Assembly: GCF_030527935.1 (NCBI RefSeq)
Contig: NZ_JAUMZV010000013.1
Span: forward strand, 1-59,093
Source of the DNA: Kingella sp. (in: b-proteobacteria)
Lineage (GTDB): Bacteria > Pseudomonadota > Gammaproteobacteria > Burkholderiales > Neisseriaceae
Length of the DNA stretch: 59,093 bases
Reading direction: 5' to 3'
Under the pieces are notes generated by a model. It saw only the letters and a program-made list of their open reading frames with translations, did no database searches and was not told the origin of the DNA. Of this stretch, positions 51,701-59,040 are shown piece after piece (positions within the stretch are counted from its first letter, which is position 1; every line of letters starts with the position of its first letter). Made by a program: the position numbers and the translations under genes.

Positions 51701-52609
51701 GCAGCCTGAAAATTGGTGTAGCTGGGCGAAGCGGTCTTCGCATTTGTCTTGGGCGTAGCTGCGTTTGTTGAGATGGGGGTGCAGTTGCCAAAAGGCGGTT
51801 TGGATTTGGGGAAGCTGCTCGCGCACGCTTTGCCATGTTTGTTGGAATGCTTGCTGGGTTTGGGCGATGTGGGCGTTTTGGCTGTGCGCAAACTCGCTTT
51901 GCTCGTTTTGTCTTCGCCGAAACTCATTACATTCGTTTTCAGGCTGCATAAATTGCAAATAGGGGCGGGATAGGTAGGGGGCTAGGGCGTGCAGTTGTTT
52001 TTCGGGGGTTTGATTGTATTGATAGACAAGCTGGGCTTGGATGGGGTCGCTGGCGATTTGGGTGCGCCAGTAGTCTTGGATGGCGGTTAGGTTGGGGTTG
52101 TCGCTGGGGTCGTCGTTGAGTTGGATGTTGAACGGGGCTTGGCAGTAGAAAGCGAAATCTTGCAGGATGCGTTGGCAGAAGCTGTGGATGGTGTAGATGG
52201 CGGCGTTGTCAAAATTGCTGATGGCGGCGGTTAGGCGCAGTTGCAGGCGTTCTTGGCTTTCGTTGGCTAGGGCTTGGTTGAGCAGGTTGAATAGGAAATC
52301 GTCGGGGTGGTTTTTGTCGTCTAGGCTGTTTTGGCGCAGGGTTTCAGGCTGCGTTTGGGCGTTGGGCGTGCGTTTGAGCGCGGTTAGGGCTTGGTCTAGG
52401 CGGGCGCGCAGGCGGGTTTTGAGCTCGGCGGTGGCGGCTTTGGTAAAGGTTACGACTAGGATTTGTTCTACGTTTTGTTTTTCCAGCAGCACAAGGCGGG
52501 TGAACAGGGCGGCGATGTTCCATGTTTTGCCTGTGCCTGCGCTGGCTTCTATAAGGTGCGTGCCGTGAACGGGGATGGTGAGCGGGTTGAGTTGGGCGGG
52601 GGTGGTCAT
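48785..52609 (-). CDS. recB: Exodeoxyribonuclease V beta subunit (RecB)
   Basis: Helicase-nuclease subunit of RecBCD, which processes double-strand ends and loads RecA. The 1274-residue protein has Walker A EASAGTGKTW at about 21-30, the UvrD-type motifs (VDEF-like LIDEFQDTDPLQ, then YMVGDPKQAIYSFRG), VTMHAAKGLQYPIVY, and the C-terminal nuclease motif IILDYKSNWLG. The start at 52,609 (MTTPAQLNPL) is preferred; the frame is open to 52,717. Uptake-linked repeats add in-frame low-complexity segments such as NEQSEFRQSQ, repeated. recC and recD are not in the window. Confidence 0.93.
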   Translation of the reverse strand: MTTPAQLNPLTIPVHGTHLIEASAGTGKTWNIAALFTRLVLLEKQNVEQILVVTFTKAATAELKTRLRARLDQALTALKRTPNAQTQPETLRQNSLDDKNHPDDFLFNLLNQALANESQERLQLRLTAAISNFDNAAIYTIHSFCQRILQDFAFYCQAPFNIQLNDDPSDNPNLTAIQDYWRTQIASDPIQAQLVYQYNQTPEKQLHALAPYLSRPYLQFMQPENECNEFRRRQNEQSEFAHSQNAHIAQTQQAFQQTWQSVREQLPQIQTAFWQLHPHLNKRSYAQDKCEDRFAQLHQFSGCPSPATLWELLTESSHTQIIFTAEFLQNKANQDKKTKQKTLLPTEPLALINNTLGALATAAQRCIQAQDQALIQLAHNIIHYLRAQNEANKKNSPNRQFDDLLLDVYHALSPQNPHASDLAQALAANWQTALIDEFQDTDPLQYAIFQAIFMPTQRQPENEQSEFRQSQNECNEFRQSQNEQSERNPKPACYMVGDPKQAIYSFRGADIYAYLNAADTVPSTNRHTLTQNHRSHTALIQTLNALFSRPNPFALDKIPYIPAQAARSESKLPSGTAPLRLTWLNQDPAADNSDTLTQRAAQWCAQEIAATLTAHAQGKTPISAGQIAILVRARKEGTLMQRQLKKHNIQSVLLSRDSIYAEEETQAIYALMSFILNPQRTAHLIYLLSGCLYNHTAAQIQQLNQNEAQLTQWTDAAHQAAQTWQQHGIYPALQQFLHQSHAETTLLAQRNDRTLTNLHQILEILATQDEKGQPPSALQQWLGAQIQANRDNATPQDHALLRLESDENLVKIVTMHAAKGLQYPIVYCPFAWKASNQQAPEWQIIHQDQHTQLIHKTQLTDSDTQQYQTEQRSEDLRLLYVALTRAEEQLNVYLASYNHTPHSPLAYLINHQQPEKGKSNKTEYAHIQAQAYRQSWQNFIAQHPSHIQWHDTLTLPQYSSSLKTSEASFGEAKTKAQPSPAHPTYQATPIPPRSYRSPQHTSFTALSRHSTTQPSDHTPLDPSEQTIPPQGSLKTNETQTNTPPTIAQFPQGTAAGICLHSLLERYPHAQPSHQHSQLIQTTLDQHNINSQQWQDTIAQMLDNTRHTPLLPHTSLSTLPPSNILTEFGFLLHTHSLTLSSLKTWFAQHSQLPPEIITASQNLNFRDIQGYINGYIDLLAQTPQGGTIILDYKSNWLGNSPSDYTQAALNQAIAQHHYALQALLYAIATARYLASRHTPTPTLHIRYLFLRGLDGITPNGVWQWDIPVSSLKQWL
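49686..49733 (-). repeat. Uptake-linked CGAAGC repeat inside recB, site 1
   Basis: Reads leftwards as an uptake sequence (AGCCTGAAAA) followed by CGAGCGAAGCGAGTTTCGGC and GAAGCCAAAAC. It encodes SLKTSEASFGEAKTK, in frame. Confidence 0.7.
51149..51238 (-). repeat. Uptake-linked repeat inside recB, site 2 (tandem 30-bp units)
   Basis: After the uptake sequence the unit ATGAGCAAAGCGAATTTCGG plus CAAAGCCAAA occurs twice and starts a third time, with a 30-bp period. Encodes QPENEQSEFRQSQ, NECNEFRQSQ, NEQSERN, all in frame. Confidence 0.75.
51893..51948 (-). repeat. Uptake-linked repeat inside recB, site 3
   Basis: Uptake sequence followed by two variant units, encoding MQPENECNEFRRRQ and NEQSEFAHSQN in frame. 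Confidence 0.7.
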
Positions 52610-52716
52610 GATTAGGCAGCCTGAAAATGGGGAAAACGATGGGGCAATGATAGCACGGTGGGGTGTTTTTAGGCGGCGTGGTAAAATCGCGTTTTGTTTA
52701 TTGGAAAGGGCTGGCA

Positions 52717-53076
52717 ATGGCGATTAAACGATTGGGCAGTGGCGCGCGGCTATCGGAAGCGGTGGTGGCGAACGGCTTTGTGTTTTTATCGGGCATGGTG
52801 CCTGAGATGGACAGTAGCGGCGACATCACGGCGCAAACGGCGGATGTGTTGCGGCAGATTGATGATTGGCTGGCGCAATGTGGCTCGGACAAGGCGCATA
52901 TTGTGGAAGCGACAATTTTTTTGGCGAACATGGCGGACTATGCGGGGATGAATGCGGCGTGGGACGCTTGGGTGGACGCGAACCATTCGCCTGCCCGCGC
53001 TTGCGTGGAAGCCAAGCTGGCGCGGGGGGAGTGGCTGGTGGAGATTAAGGTGTCGGCGGTGGTGAAAACGGCATAG
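52717..53076 (+). CDS. RidA-family protein
   Basis: A 119-residue protein of the RidA/YjgF/YER057c family, whose best-known members hydrolyse reactive enamines and imines. Recognised from FLSGMVPEM near 23, TADVLRQIDDWLAQCGSDKAH at about 43-63 and the substrate-binding arginine in SPARACVEAKLARG near 96. The start at 52,717 has GAAAGGG at the right spacing; an upstream frame to 52,663 is in the recB leader. It is divergent from recB. Confidence 0.88.
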   Translation: MAIKRLGSGARLSEAVVANGFVFLSGMVPEMDSSGDITAQTADVLRQIDDWLAQCGSDKAHIVEATIFLANMADYAGMNAAWDAWVDANHSPARACVEAKLARGEWLVEIKVSAVVKTA

Positions 53077-53209
53077 GCAGCCTGAAACGCGCTGCGTGAA
53101 TTATTTTCAGGCTGCCTAATCGCGCGGCTTAACCTTGTTTACATTGATAACGATTTTTCAGGCTGCCTAATAACGCGCAGCATAACCCTGTTTACAAAAA
53201 GGAAACCCC

Positions 53210-53914
53210 ATGACAATCCAAGCCCCCATCCAAGCCGTCGCCTTTGACCTAGACGGCACACTCTGCGATTCCATCCCCGACCTTGCCGCCGCCGCCAACG
53301 CCATGCGCCAAACGCTCGGCATGACCGCGCTGCCCGATGCCACCGTGCAAAGCTATGTGGGAGACGGCATCGGCGTGTTGGTGCACCGCGCCCTAACCGA
53401 CAACCCGCAAGGCACCGCCACCGAAGCGCAATGGCAACAAGGCTACACCGCCTTTATCCAGCACTACGCCGACCACATCGCCGACCACACCCGCCCCTAC
53501 CCCGAAACCGAGGCAGGCTTAGGGCTGCTGCAAACGCTCGGCATCCCGCTTGCCGTCATCACCAACAAAAACGAAATACTCGCCGTTAATCTGCTCAAAG
53601 CCTTGCAACTGGACAGCTATTTCAGCATCGTCATCGGCGGCGACACCCTGCCCGAAAAAAAACCCAGCCCCGAGCCGCTGCGCCACGTCGCCCAAGTGCT
53701 CGGCGTGAACCCCGCCCACATCATCATGGTGGGCGATTCCAAAAACGACATTATCTCCGCCAAAGCCGCAGGCAGCATCGCCGTAGGCGTAACCTTTGGC
53801 TACGGCGATATGGCGCAATTAAGCCAAACCCCCGCCACCACGCCCGACTGGACGATTAACGCCCTGCCCGATATTTACGAACATCTGCGCCCGCAAAAGC
53901 CCAGCGCAGAGTAA
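53210..53914 (+). CDS. gph: Phosphoglycolate phosphatase
   Basis: HAD-superfamily phosphatase that removes 2-phosphoglycolate formed during repair of oxidised DNA ends. The 234-residue protein has motif I FDLDGTLCDS at about 12-21, motif II VITNKNE near 116 and motif IV GDSKNDI near 180. AAAAGGAAACCCC precedes the start. A run of eight A lies in the coding region near 53,655-53,662. The gene is preceded by inverted uptake sequences that probably end ridA transcription. Confidence 0.92.
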   Translation: MTIQAPIQAVAFDLDGTLCDSIPDLAAAANAMRQTLGMTALPDATVQSYVGDGIGVLVHRALTDNPQGTATEAQWQQGYTAFIQHYADHIADHTRPYPETEAGLGLLQTLGIPLAVITNKNEILAVNLLKALQLDSYFSIVIGGDTLPEKKPSPEPLRHVAQVLGVNPAHIIMVGDSKNDIISAKAAGSIAVGVTFGYGDMAQLSQTPATTPDWTINALPDIYEHLRPQKPSAE

Positions 53915-54447
53915 CCGACCATAAGGCAGCCTGAAACCTTTGCAAAACCCTAAAATACAACAAGAAATCGTTAATTCTCCGTCATTCCCGCGTAGGCGGG
54001 AATCTTGATTGAACTAACGCAATAGTTTGTTTTGCATGAATTTATGAGTATTTAGAAAGATTCCCGCCTACGCGGGAATGACGGCATTTCTTGTGTTTCA
54101 GGCTGCTGCTAGGGGGTTTGCAAAGGTTTCAGGCTGCCTAATATTGTTTACACACTTGATTAGGCAGCCTGAAAACAGGTTGCGTGGCGTTCTAAAAAGC
54201 ATGCTGGCTTGATGGTTGATGACAAACAGCATGGATTAAAAATTCAGCAAACTGTTCCTTCTCCCGCTGGCGGGGGAAGGTTAGGATGGGGGTAGCTGTT
54301 TAACCCACTGAACGCCAAATCTTTTAGAACACCCCATTTTTATACGGTTTTTAGCGAGCCAAAACATTGCTTTGCAAAAATCTACATCACACGTTTTAAC
54401 CCCACTTCACCACGCAAGCCACTTCAACACTCGTCCCCTCCCCCACC
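53915..54447. other. Intergenic repeats between gph and recX
   Basis: Contains a dRS3-flanked mosaic (dRS3 at 53,984-54,003 and 54,060-54,079), flanking CCTTTGCAAAACCC / GGTTTGCAAAGG stretches, uptake sequences, and from about 54,190 to 54,300 an inverted partial copy of the repeat at 24,069-24,230. No gene; a frame from 54,372 is a shadow of recX. Confidence 0.65.
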
Positions 54448-54909
54448 ATGCCACCCAAATCCCTACGCGCCCGCGCCCTAGACATCCTAGCGCGCCGCGA
54501 AATCAGCCGCCAACAGCTCTACCGCAAACTCGCCCCCTACGCCGAAGACCCAGACGAGCTAGAAGCCGTGCTCGCCGAATTTGCCGAGCGCAACTGGCAA
54601 TCCGATGCCCGCTACACCGAAGCCTACATCCACAGCAAAAGCCGCAAACACGGCACGCAACGGCTCAAACAAGCCCTTGCCGCGCAAGGCATAGACGACA
54701 GCCTAATCCGCGAACACCTGCCAGATGCCCAAAGCGAGCGAGCCCACGCCAACCAAGTGCTGCGCAAAAAATACCCCGCCCCGCCCGCCGACTACGCCGA
54801 AAAACAAAAGCAACTGCGCTTTCTCGTTTATCGCGGCTTTGATTTTGACACCGCCAACCACGCCGTAAAACACGCATGGGACGATGAAGACGAAGCGGAA
54901 GATGAATAA
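54448..54909 (+). CDS. recX: RecA regulator RecX
   Basis: A 153-residue helical protein that modulates RecA filaments. The sequence shows the RecX three-helix repeats: RALDILARREISRQQLYRKL at about 8-27, then RYTEAYIHSKSRKHGTQRLKQ near 53-73 and RFLVYRGFDFDTANHAVKHAW near 125. The C-terminus is acidic (DDEDEAEDE). No strong ribosome binding site precedes the start, and recA is not in the window. No uptake sequence inside. Confidence 0.9.
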   Translation: MPPKSLRARALDILARREISRQQLYRKLAPYAEDPDELEAVLAEFAERNWQSDARYTEAYIHSKSRKHGTQRLKQALAAQGIDDSLIREHLPDAQSERAHANQVLRKKYPAPPADYAEKQKQLRFLVYRGFDFDTANHAVKHAWDDEDEAEDE

Positions 54910-55402
54910 AAAACCTGTGTTCATTGCGCTGAACACAGGTTGATTGTTTGGAGCGTGTGATTTCAGGCTGTTTATACGCATCAAGGCAGCCTGAAAACGC
55001 CAAATAGTAGGGTGGGCAACTGGCTTGCCCACCAAAATATGACGGGCAAACAATGGTGGGCAAGCGAGTTGCCCACCCTACGCTTAAACGCGGGTGCGAT
55101 GGTTAGGCAGCCTGAAATGCTTGCCCCGCGCCCCTACGGCTTGCGTGCAAGCCGTGCACTGGTTCAACTCAACCCCCAAGGCAGCCTGAAAACCATTTAT
55201 GCGTTTCAGGCTGCCTTTTTTGCGGCAGCCTGAAAAGGGTTTCGCGGGGATGATTTGGCATTGCTGGTTGGGTTGGTGTTTTGGCGACGAGCCGTCGCCG
55301 CTCCATTGCGTTTTCAGGCTGCCTATGCGTATTCACATTAAGGCAGCCTGAAAACACGTCCACGTTCGCTTTTCAGGCTGCCTAATCGTTAAAGCCGCCC
55401 AT
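54910..55402. other. Intergenic repeats between recX and the pseudouridine synthase gene
   Basis: Holds about ten uptake sequences, a long hairpin (55,007-55,081), a CCTACGGCTTGC hairpin repeat (55,120-55,162) and a half ATGGAG palindrome (55,282-55,306). No gene. Confidence 0.65.
55007..55081. repeat. 75-bp hairpin element with arms of about 27 bp
   Basis: Starts GTAGGGTGGGCAACTGGC and ends GCGAGTTGCCCACCCTAC; the arms are nearly perfect complements around a short loop (AAATATGACGGGCAAACAA). Similar GTAGGGTGGGC sequences are widespread in Neisseria and other bacteria, as far as I recall. Confidence 0.7.
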
Positions 55403-56323
55403 TCACAACCCCTGCTCACTCGCAAACCCGCGCCGCTCGCCCGTAATCGGGTCAATAAAATCCAGCCGTTTCGCCAGCAGCTTCAACGGTTTGTGGTAAT
55501 CATCCCCGTTTTCAGGCTGCGCGATGGGATACAGCACGTCATTGAGCAGCGGCATCCCCAGCCCCATCATCTGCACCCGAAGCTGGTGTTTCTTGCCCGT
55601 AATCGGCTGCAATTCATACAGGCTCACATCGCCGCGCTGTTCCAGCAAGCGCACGCGCGTTTCCGCATTCGCTTCGCCCGCCGTTTCCCGCATCAAAAAA
55701 AACGGCTCGCTGGGCACAAGGCGCGTGCGCACGGTGAGCGGGTATGCCAAATCCAAGCGCGTGGGCGCGAGCGCGTGGTAGGTTTTTTGGATGGCATGGC
55801 TGGAGAACAGCGTGTGATACGCCGCGCGGGTGGCGGGATTGTGCGAAAACAGCATTACGCCCGCCGTGTCTTTGTCCAAGCGGTGCAGCGGCGTGATGTT
55901 CGCCACATCCAGATGCTGCAAATCGAGGCGCAGGCGCAGGCGGGTGAGCAGCGTTTCGCGCAAAAATCGCCCGCTGGGGGTAACGGGCAGAAAATGCGGC
56001 TTGTCCACTACAATCAAATCATCGTCCAGCCACAAGATTTTTTCGTCAAACGGAATGCGCGGCTCGTCTTCGCGGCTGACTTCGCGGTAGTAAAAAATCG
56101 TCTCGCCCGCTTGATACAACACGTTTTCGTGCAACGGCTCGCCGCGCTGGTTCACCACCATGCCGCTGTTGAGCCGCGCCCGCCAAACGCTCTCGGCAAT
56201 AAACGGAAAACGCGCGCGCAAATAGCACAGCAGCGGTTTGCCGATGTATTGCTTATCGTGCGGCAGGTTTAGATAGCTGGGTTTGATGCCATCCAAAAGT
56301 GGCAGCGGACTGGTGGGCTTCAT
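55403..56323 (-). CDS. RluA-family pseudouridine synthase
   Basis: A 306-residue RNA pseudouridine synthase of the RluA/RluC/RluD group. The catalytic aspartate is in HRLDKDTAGVML near 131, followed by KTYHALAP near 160 and ITGKKHQLRVQM near 235. An S4-like region at about 30-70 precedes the catalytic domain (VWRARLNSGMVVNQRGEPL). The exact uridine target cannot be told from sequence alone. The start at 56,323 (MKPTSPLPLL) is preferred; the frame is open to 56,416. Confidence 0.88.
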   Translation of the reverse strand: MKPTSPLPLLDGIKPSYLNLPHDKQYIGKPLLCYLRARFPFIAESVWRARLNSGMVVNQRGEPLHENVLYQAGETIFYYREVSREDEPRIPFDEKILWLDDDLIVVDKPHFLPVTPSGRFLRETLLTRLRLRLDLQHLDVANITPLHRLDKDTAGVMLFSHNPATRAAYHTLFSSHAIQKTYHALAPTRLDLAYPLTVRTRLVPSEPFFLMRETAGEANAETRVRLLEQRGDVSLYELQPITGKKHQLRVQMMGLGMPLLNDVLYPIAQPENGDDYHKPLKLLAKRLDFIDPITGERRGFASEQGL

Positions 56324-56390
56324 GCGTGTTTGAAGGGTAATCTGATATAATCGCCGCCATTTTACACGTTCAGGCAGCCTGAAAAATGAC

Positions 56391-56849
56391 ATGTCATCAA
56401 TCAACGGCTTCGGCACAACATTTTACGGCGAATGCGATTACCAACCAGACGGCTCGTTCGTTACCACCTATTGGGTTATTCTCGCCTTTTTGCCCGTTAT
56501 CCCCTTATACAGCGCACGCATTTTTTATTCAGAAAGCAGTCTTTTCAACACGCAGTACCAATATGAAAAACTGCCCGTTAATTGGCAGCAGGTTGTACGC
56601 ATTTGGGCGTTTGTAATCGGCACGGCTGTGGGGTTTATAGGGTGTTTGGACATCATCAGCTCGGTATCGGCATCTGATAATAGCCGCAGCACAATCGTTT
56701 TGCTGGTCTATTTAACCGCCGCCGCGCTGCTGCCCCATTTTTTGCGCTACCAAGCCAAAAAACAAGTGAATTTCCTGCCTGATGTGGCGATACGCTCGTC
56801 TTTTCCAAAAGACATTTTTGGCTGCTGGCAATGCTGGCTGTGGCTGTAA
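56391..56849 (+). CDS. Hypothetical small membrane protein
   Basis: A 152-residue protein with three probable transmembrane helices: TYWVILAFLPVIPLYSARIF at about 26-45, WAFVIGTAVGFIGCLDII near 72 and IVLLVYLTAAALLPHFL near 102. The N-terminus MSSINGFGTTFYGECDY is distinctive but I cannot assign a family. An uptake sequence ends just before the start. It may continue into hisS transcription, 79 bases downstream. The C-terminus (CWQCWLWL) is unusually tryptophan- and cysteine-rich, so a frameshift near the end cannot be excluded. Confidence 0.65.
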   Translation: MSSINGFGTTFYGECDYQPDGSFVTTYWVILAFLPVIPLYSARIFYSESSLFNTQYQYEKLPVNWQQVVRIWAFVIGTAVGFIGCLDIISSVSASDNSRSTIVLLVYLTAAALLPHFLRYQAKKQVNFLPDVAIRSSFPKDIFGCWQCWLWL

Positions 56850-56928
56850 TCTGCCTCATAGTGTATTTACAAACACTTTAATTTTTTCAGGCAGCCTGAA
56901 AACCGAAATTTTCTAAGAAAGCAAAGTT

Positions 56929-58224
56929 ATGGGACAAAAAATCCAATCCGTTAAAGGCATGAACGACTTTCTGCCTATTGAGCAAAAAGACTTCAAGCTC
57001 ACCGCCGATTTTTGGCAAGCCTTTGAAAACCAAGTGCAAAAATGGACGCAACGCTTTGGCTACAAGCAAATCCGCACGCCCATTGTGGAACACACCCATT
57101 TATTCGTACGCTCCATCGGCGAAGAAACCGATGTGGTGGGCAAAGAGATGTACACGTTTAACGACAACGCGGGCGAAACCAGCCTAAGCCTGCGCCCCGA
57201 AGGCACGGCAAGCTGTTTACGCGCGGTGGTGGAACACGATTTAACCTACGCCGCGCCGCAAAAATTGTGGTACATGGGTGCCATGTTTCGCGCCGAACGC
57301 CCGCAAAAAGGGCGTTATCGCCAGTTTCACCAAGTGGGCATTGAAGCCCTTGGCTTTGCCGACCCCGATATTGATGCGGAAATCATCGCCATGTGCGCCG
57401 ATTTGTGGCGCGAATTGGGCATCAGCGAGCAATTAACGCTGGAAATCAACAGCTTGGGCAACCGCGAAGAACGCGCCGCCCACCGCGCCGCCTTAGTGGC
57501 GTATTTATCGCAACACGAAGCCGAGTTAGACGACGACAGCAAACGCCGTTTGCACACCAATCCGCTGCGCGTGTTAGACAGCAAAAACCCCGCGCTGCAA
57601 GACATTTGCAACGCCGCGCCGCGCCTGTTGGATTATTTGGGCGAAGCATCGCGACAACACTACAACACGTTCAAATCGCTGCTGGATGGCTTGCAAATCA
57701 AATACATAGAAACCCCCCGCCTTGTGCGCGGCTTGGATTACTACAACCACACCGTGTTTGAATGGACGACCGATAAGCTGGGCGCGCAGGCGACTGTGTG
57801 CGGTGGCGGGCGTTACGATGGCTTGATGGAAGAACTGGGCGGACGCGCCACGCCGTCTATCGGTTTTGCGATGGGCATTGAGCGGCTGCTGCTGCTGGTG
57901 AGTGATTACGGCAGCCTGAAAGCCGATTTTGCGCCCGATGTGTTTGTGATGCAGCAGGGCGATGGTGCAACCTTGGCGGCGATGCAACACGCGCGCACTC
58001 TGCGCGGCGCGGGGTTTAACGTGGTGCAGTTTTCAGGCTGCACCAAGCTGAAAAACCAGTTTAAACGCGCAGACCAATCGGGCGCAGCGTTTGCCGTGAT
58101 TATCGCGGAAGACGAAGTGGCGCAAAACACGGTTACCATCAAAGACTTACGCGGCGATCGCAGGCAGATAACCGTTGACGCCGATAAGCTAGTTCAACAA
58201 TTAAATCAATGGAGTACACAATAA
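56929..58224 (+). CDS. hisS: Histidyl-tRNA synthetase
   Basis: Class II aminoacyl-tRNA synthetase of 431 residues. It shows motif 2 (MFRAERPQKGRYRQFHQ near 108), the histidine-specific LVRGLDYYNHTVFEW near 260 and motif 3 (GFAMGIERLLLL near 307), plus the C-terminal anticodon-binding domain. GGRYDGL lies at about 287. The stop codon overlaps the start of the next gene (TAATG), so the two are cotranslated. Uptake sequences in the gene give GSLKADF and FSGCTK. Confidence 0.96.
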   Translation: MGQKIQSVKGMNDFLPIEQKDFKLTADFWQAFENQVQKWTQRFGYKQIRTPIVEHTHLFVRSIGEETDVVGKEMYTFNDNAGETSLSLRPEGTASCLRAVVEHDLTYAAPQKLWYMGAMFRAERPQKGRYRQFHQVGIEALGFADPDIDAEIIAMCADLWRELGISEQLTLEINSLGNREERAAHRAALVAYLSQHEAELDDDSKRRLHTNPLRVLDSKNPALQDICNAAPRLLDYLGEASRQHYNTFKSLLDGLQIKYIETPRLVRGLDYYNHTVFEWTTDKLGAQATVCGGGRYDGLMEELGGRATPSIGFAMGIERLLLLVSDYGSLKADFAPDVFVMQQGDGATLAAMQHARTLRGAGFNVVQFSGCTKLKNQFKRADQSGAAFAVIIAEDEVAQNTVTIKDLRGDRRQITVDADKLVQQLNQWSTQ

Positions 58225-58820
58225 TGGCGGGTTATCACGACGAACAAGAAAGCATCAACACAGCGAAGCATCTGTGGCACAGCGGCGGCAAATGGATTGC
58301 GGCGGTGCTGGTGGCAGGCGCATTGGGCTATGTGGTCTATGTGGCGTATCAGGGGCGGGCGCATCAAGGCAGCACGCAGGCGGCGCAACTGGCTTCGCAA
58401 GTGAACGGCGATGCGGCGAAATTGGCGGCGTTGCAGCAGCAATTCCCCAAAGATACGGCAACCACGCAAGCGAGCTTGCAAACCGCCGCCGCGCTGTTCC
58501 AAGCGGGCAAGCCAGACGAAGCGATTAAGGCGTATCAATGGGTGCTGGCAAACGATAAAACGCCCGTTTTTCAGGCTGCCGCCATGCAAAATCTGGCGAA
58601 TGTGTATATTCAACAGAAAAAATTTGACGATGCACTCAAAACGCTGGGCGCGCCTGTGGACGCGCTGTATCAGCCGTTGATTAACGAAGCCAAAGGCGAT
58701 GTGTACGCCGCGCAGGGCAAAGCGAAAGAAGCGGGCGATGCGTATAAATTGGCATTGGACAAATTGCCTGAAAATTCGGGCAATCGGCAGTTGATTCAGA
58801 TGAAGATGAGCCAGCTTTGA
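58224..58820 (+). CDS. YfgM-type tetratricopeptide membrane protein
   Basis: A 198-residue protein with a short cytosolic start, one transmembrane helix at about 24-43 (WIAAVLVAGALGYVVYVAYQ) and a periplasmic TPR-like region. YfgM proteins associate with the Sec translocon and periplasmic chaperones. hisS-yfgM-bamB is a common order; bamB would be expected next, but an IS follows. Overlaps hisS by one base; the start has GGAG spaced 10 bases away. Confidence 0.88.
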   Translation: MAGYHDEQESINTAKHLWHSGGKWIAAVLVAGALGYVVYVAYQGRAHQGSTQAAQLASQVNGDAAKLAALQQQFPKDTATTQASLQTAAALFQAGKPDEAIKAYQWVLANDKTPVFQAAAMQNLANVYIQQKKFDDALKTLGAPVDALYQPLINEAKGDVYAAQGKAKEAGDAYKLALDKLPENSGNRQLIQMKMSQL

Positions 58821-58845
58821 TTAAGCATGGCGTGATGTGAACGAG

Positions 58846-58876
58846 AAAACCCAGCGTGTGCGCGTTGGGTTTTTGT
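58846..58876 (+). terminator. Terminator of the hisS transcript
   Basis: AACCCAGCG and CGCGTTGGGTT form a stem with a four-base loop and five T after it, 25 bases past the stop codon. So bamB, if present, is not cotranscribed by default. Confidence 0.85.
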
Positions 58877-59040
58877 TTGGGTGCGGGGGCGGGGTTTCAG
58901 GCTGCCTAATTGATGGCTGGCGCGATGGTTAGGCAGCCTGAAAAACAAAATCGCTTGCTGTTTAGCCAAACGGTTTTTGTTGGATTGGATTTCAGGCTGC
59001 CTTGATGTTTTCAGGCTGCCTTGGAGCATGGATTATTATT

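Noticed and set aside
53641..53665. Run of eight A in gph as a phase-variation switch
   Set aside because: The frame is intact and encodes the conserved EKKPSPEP motif; short A runs are common, so there is no positive evidence.
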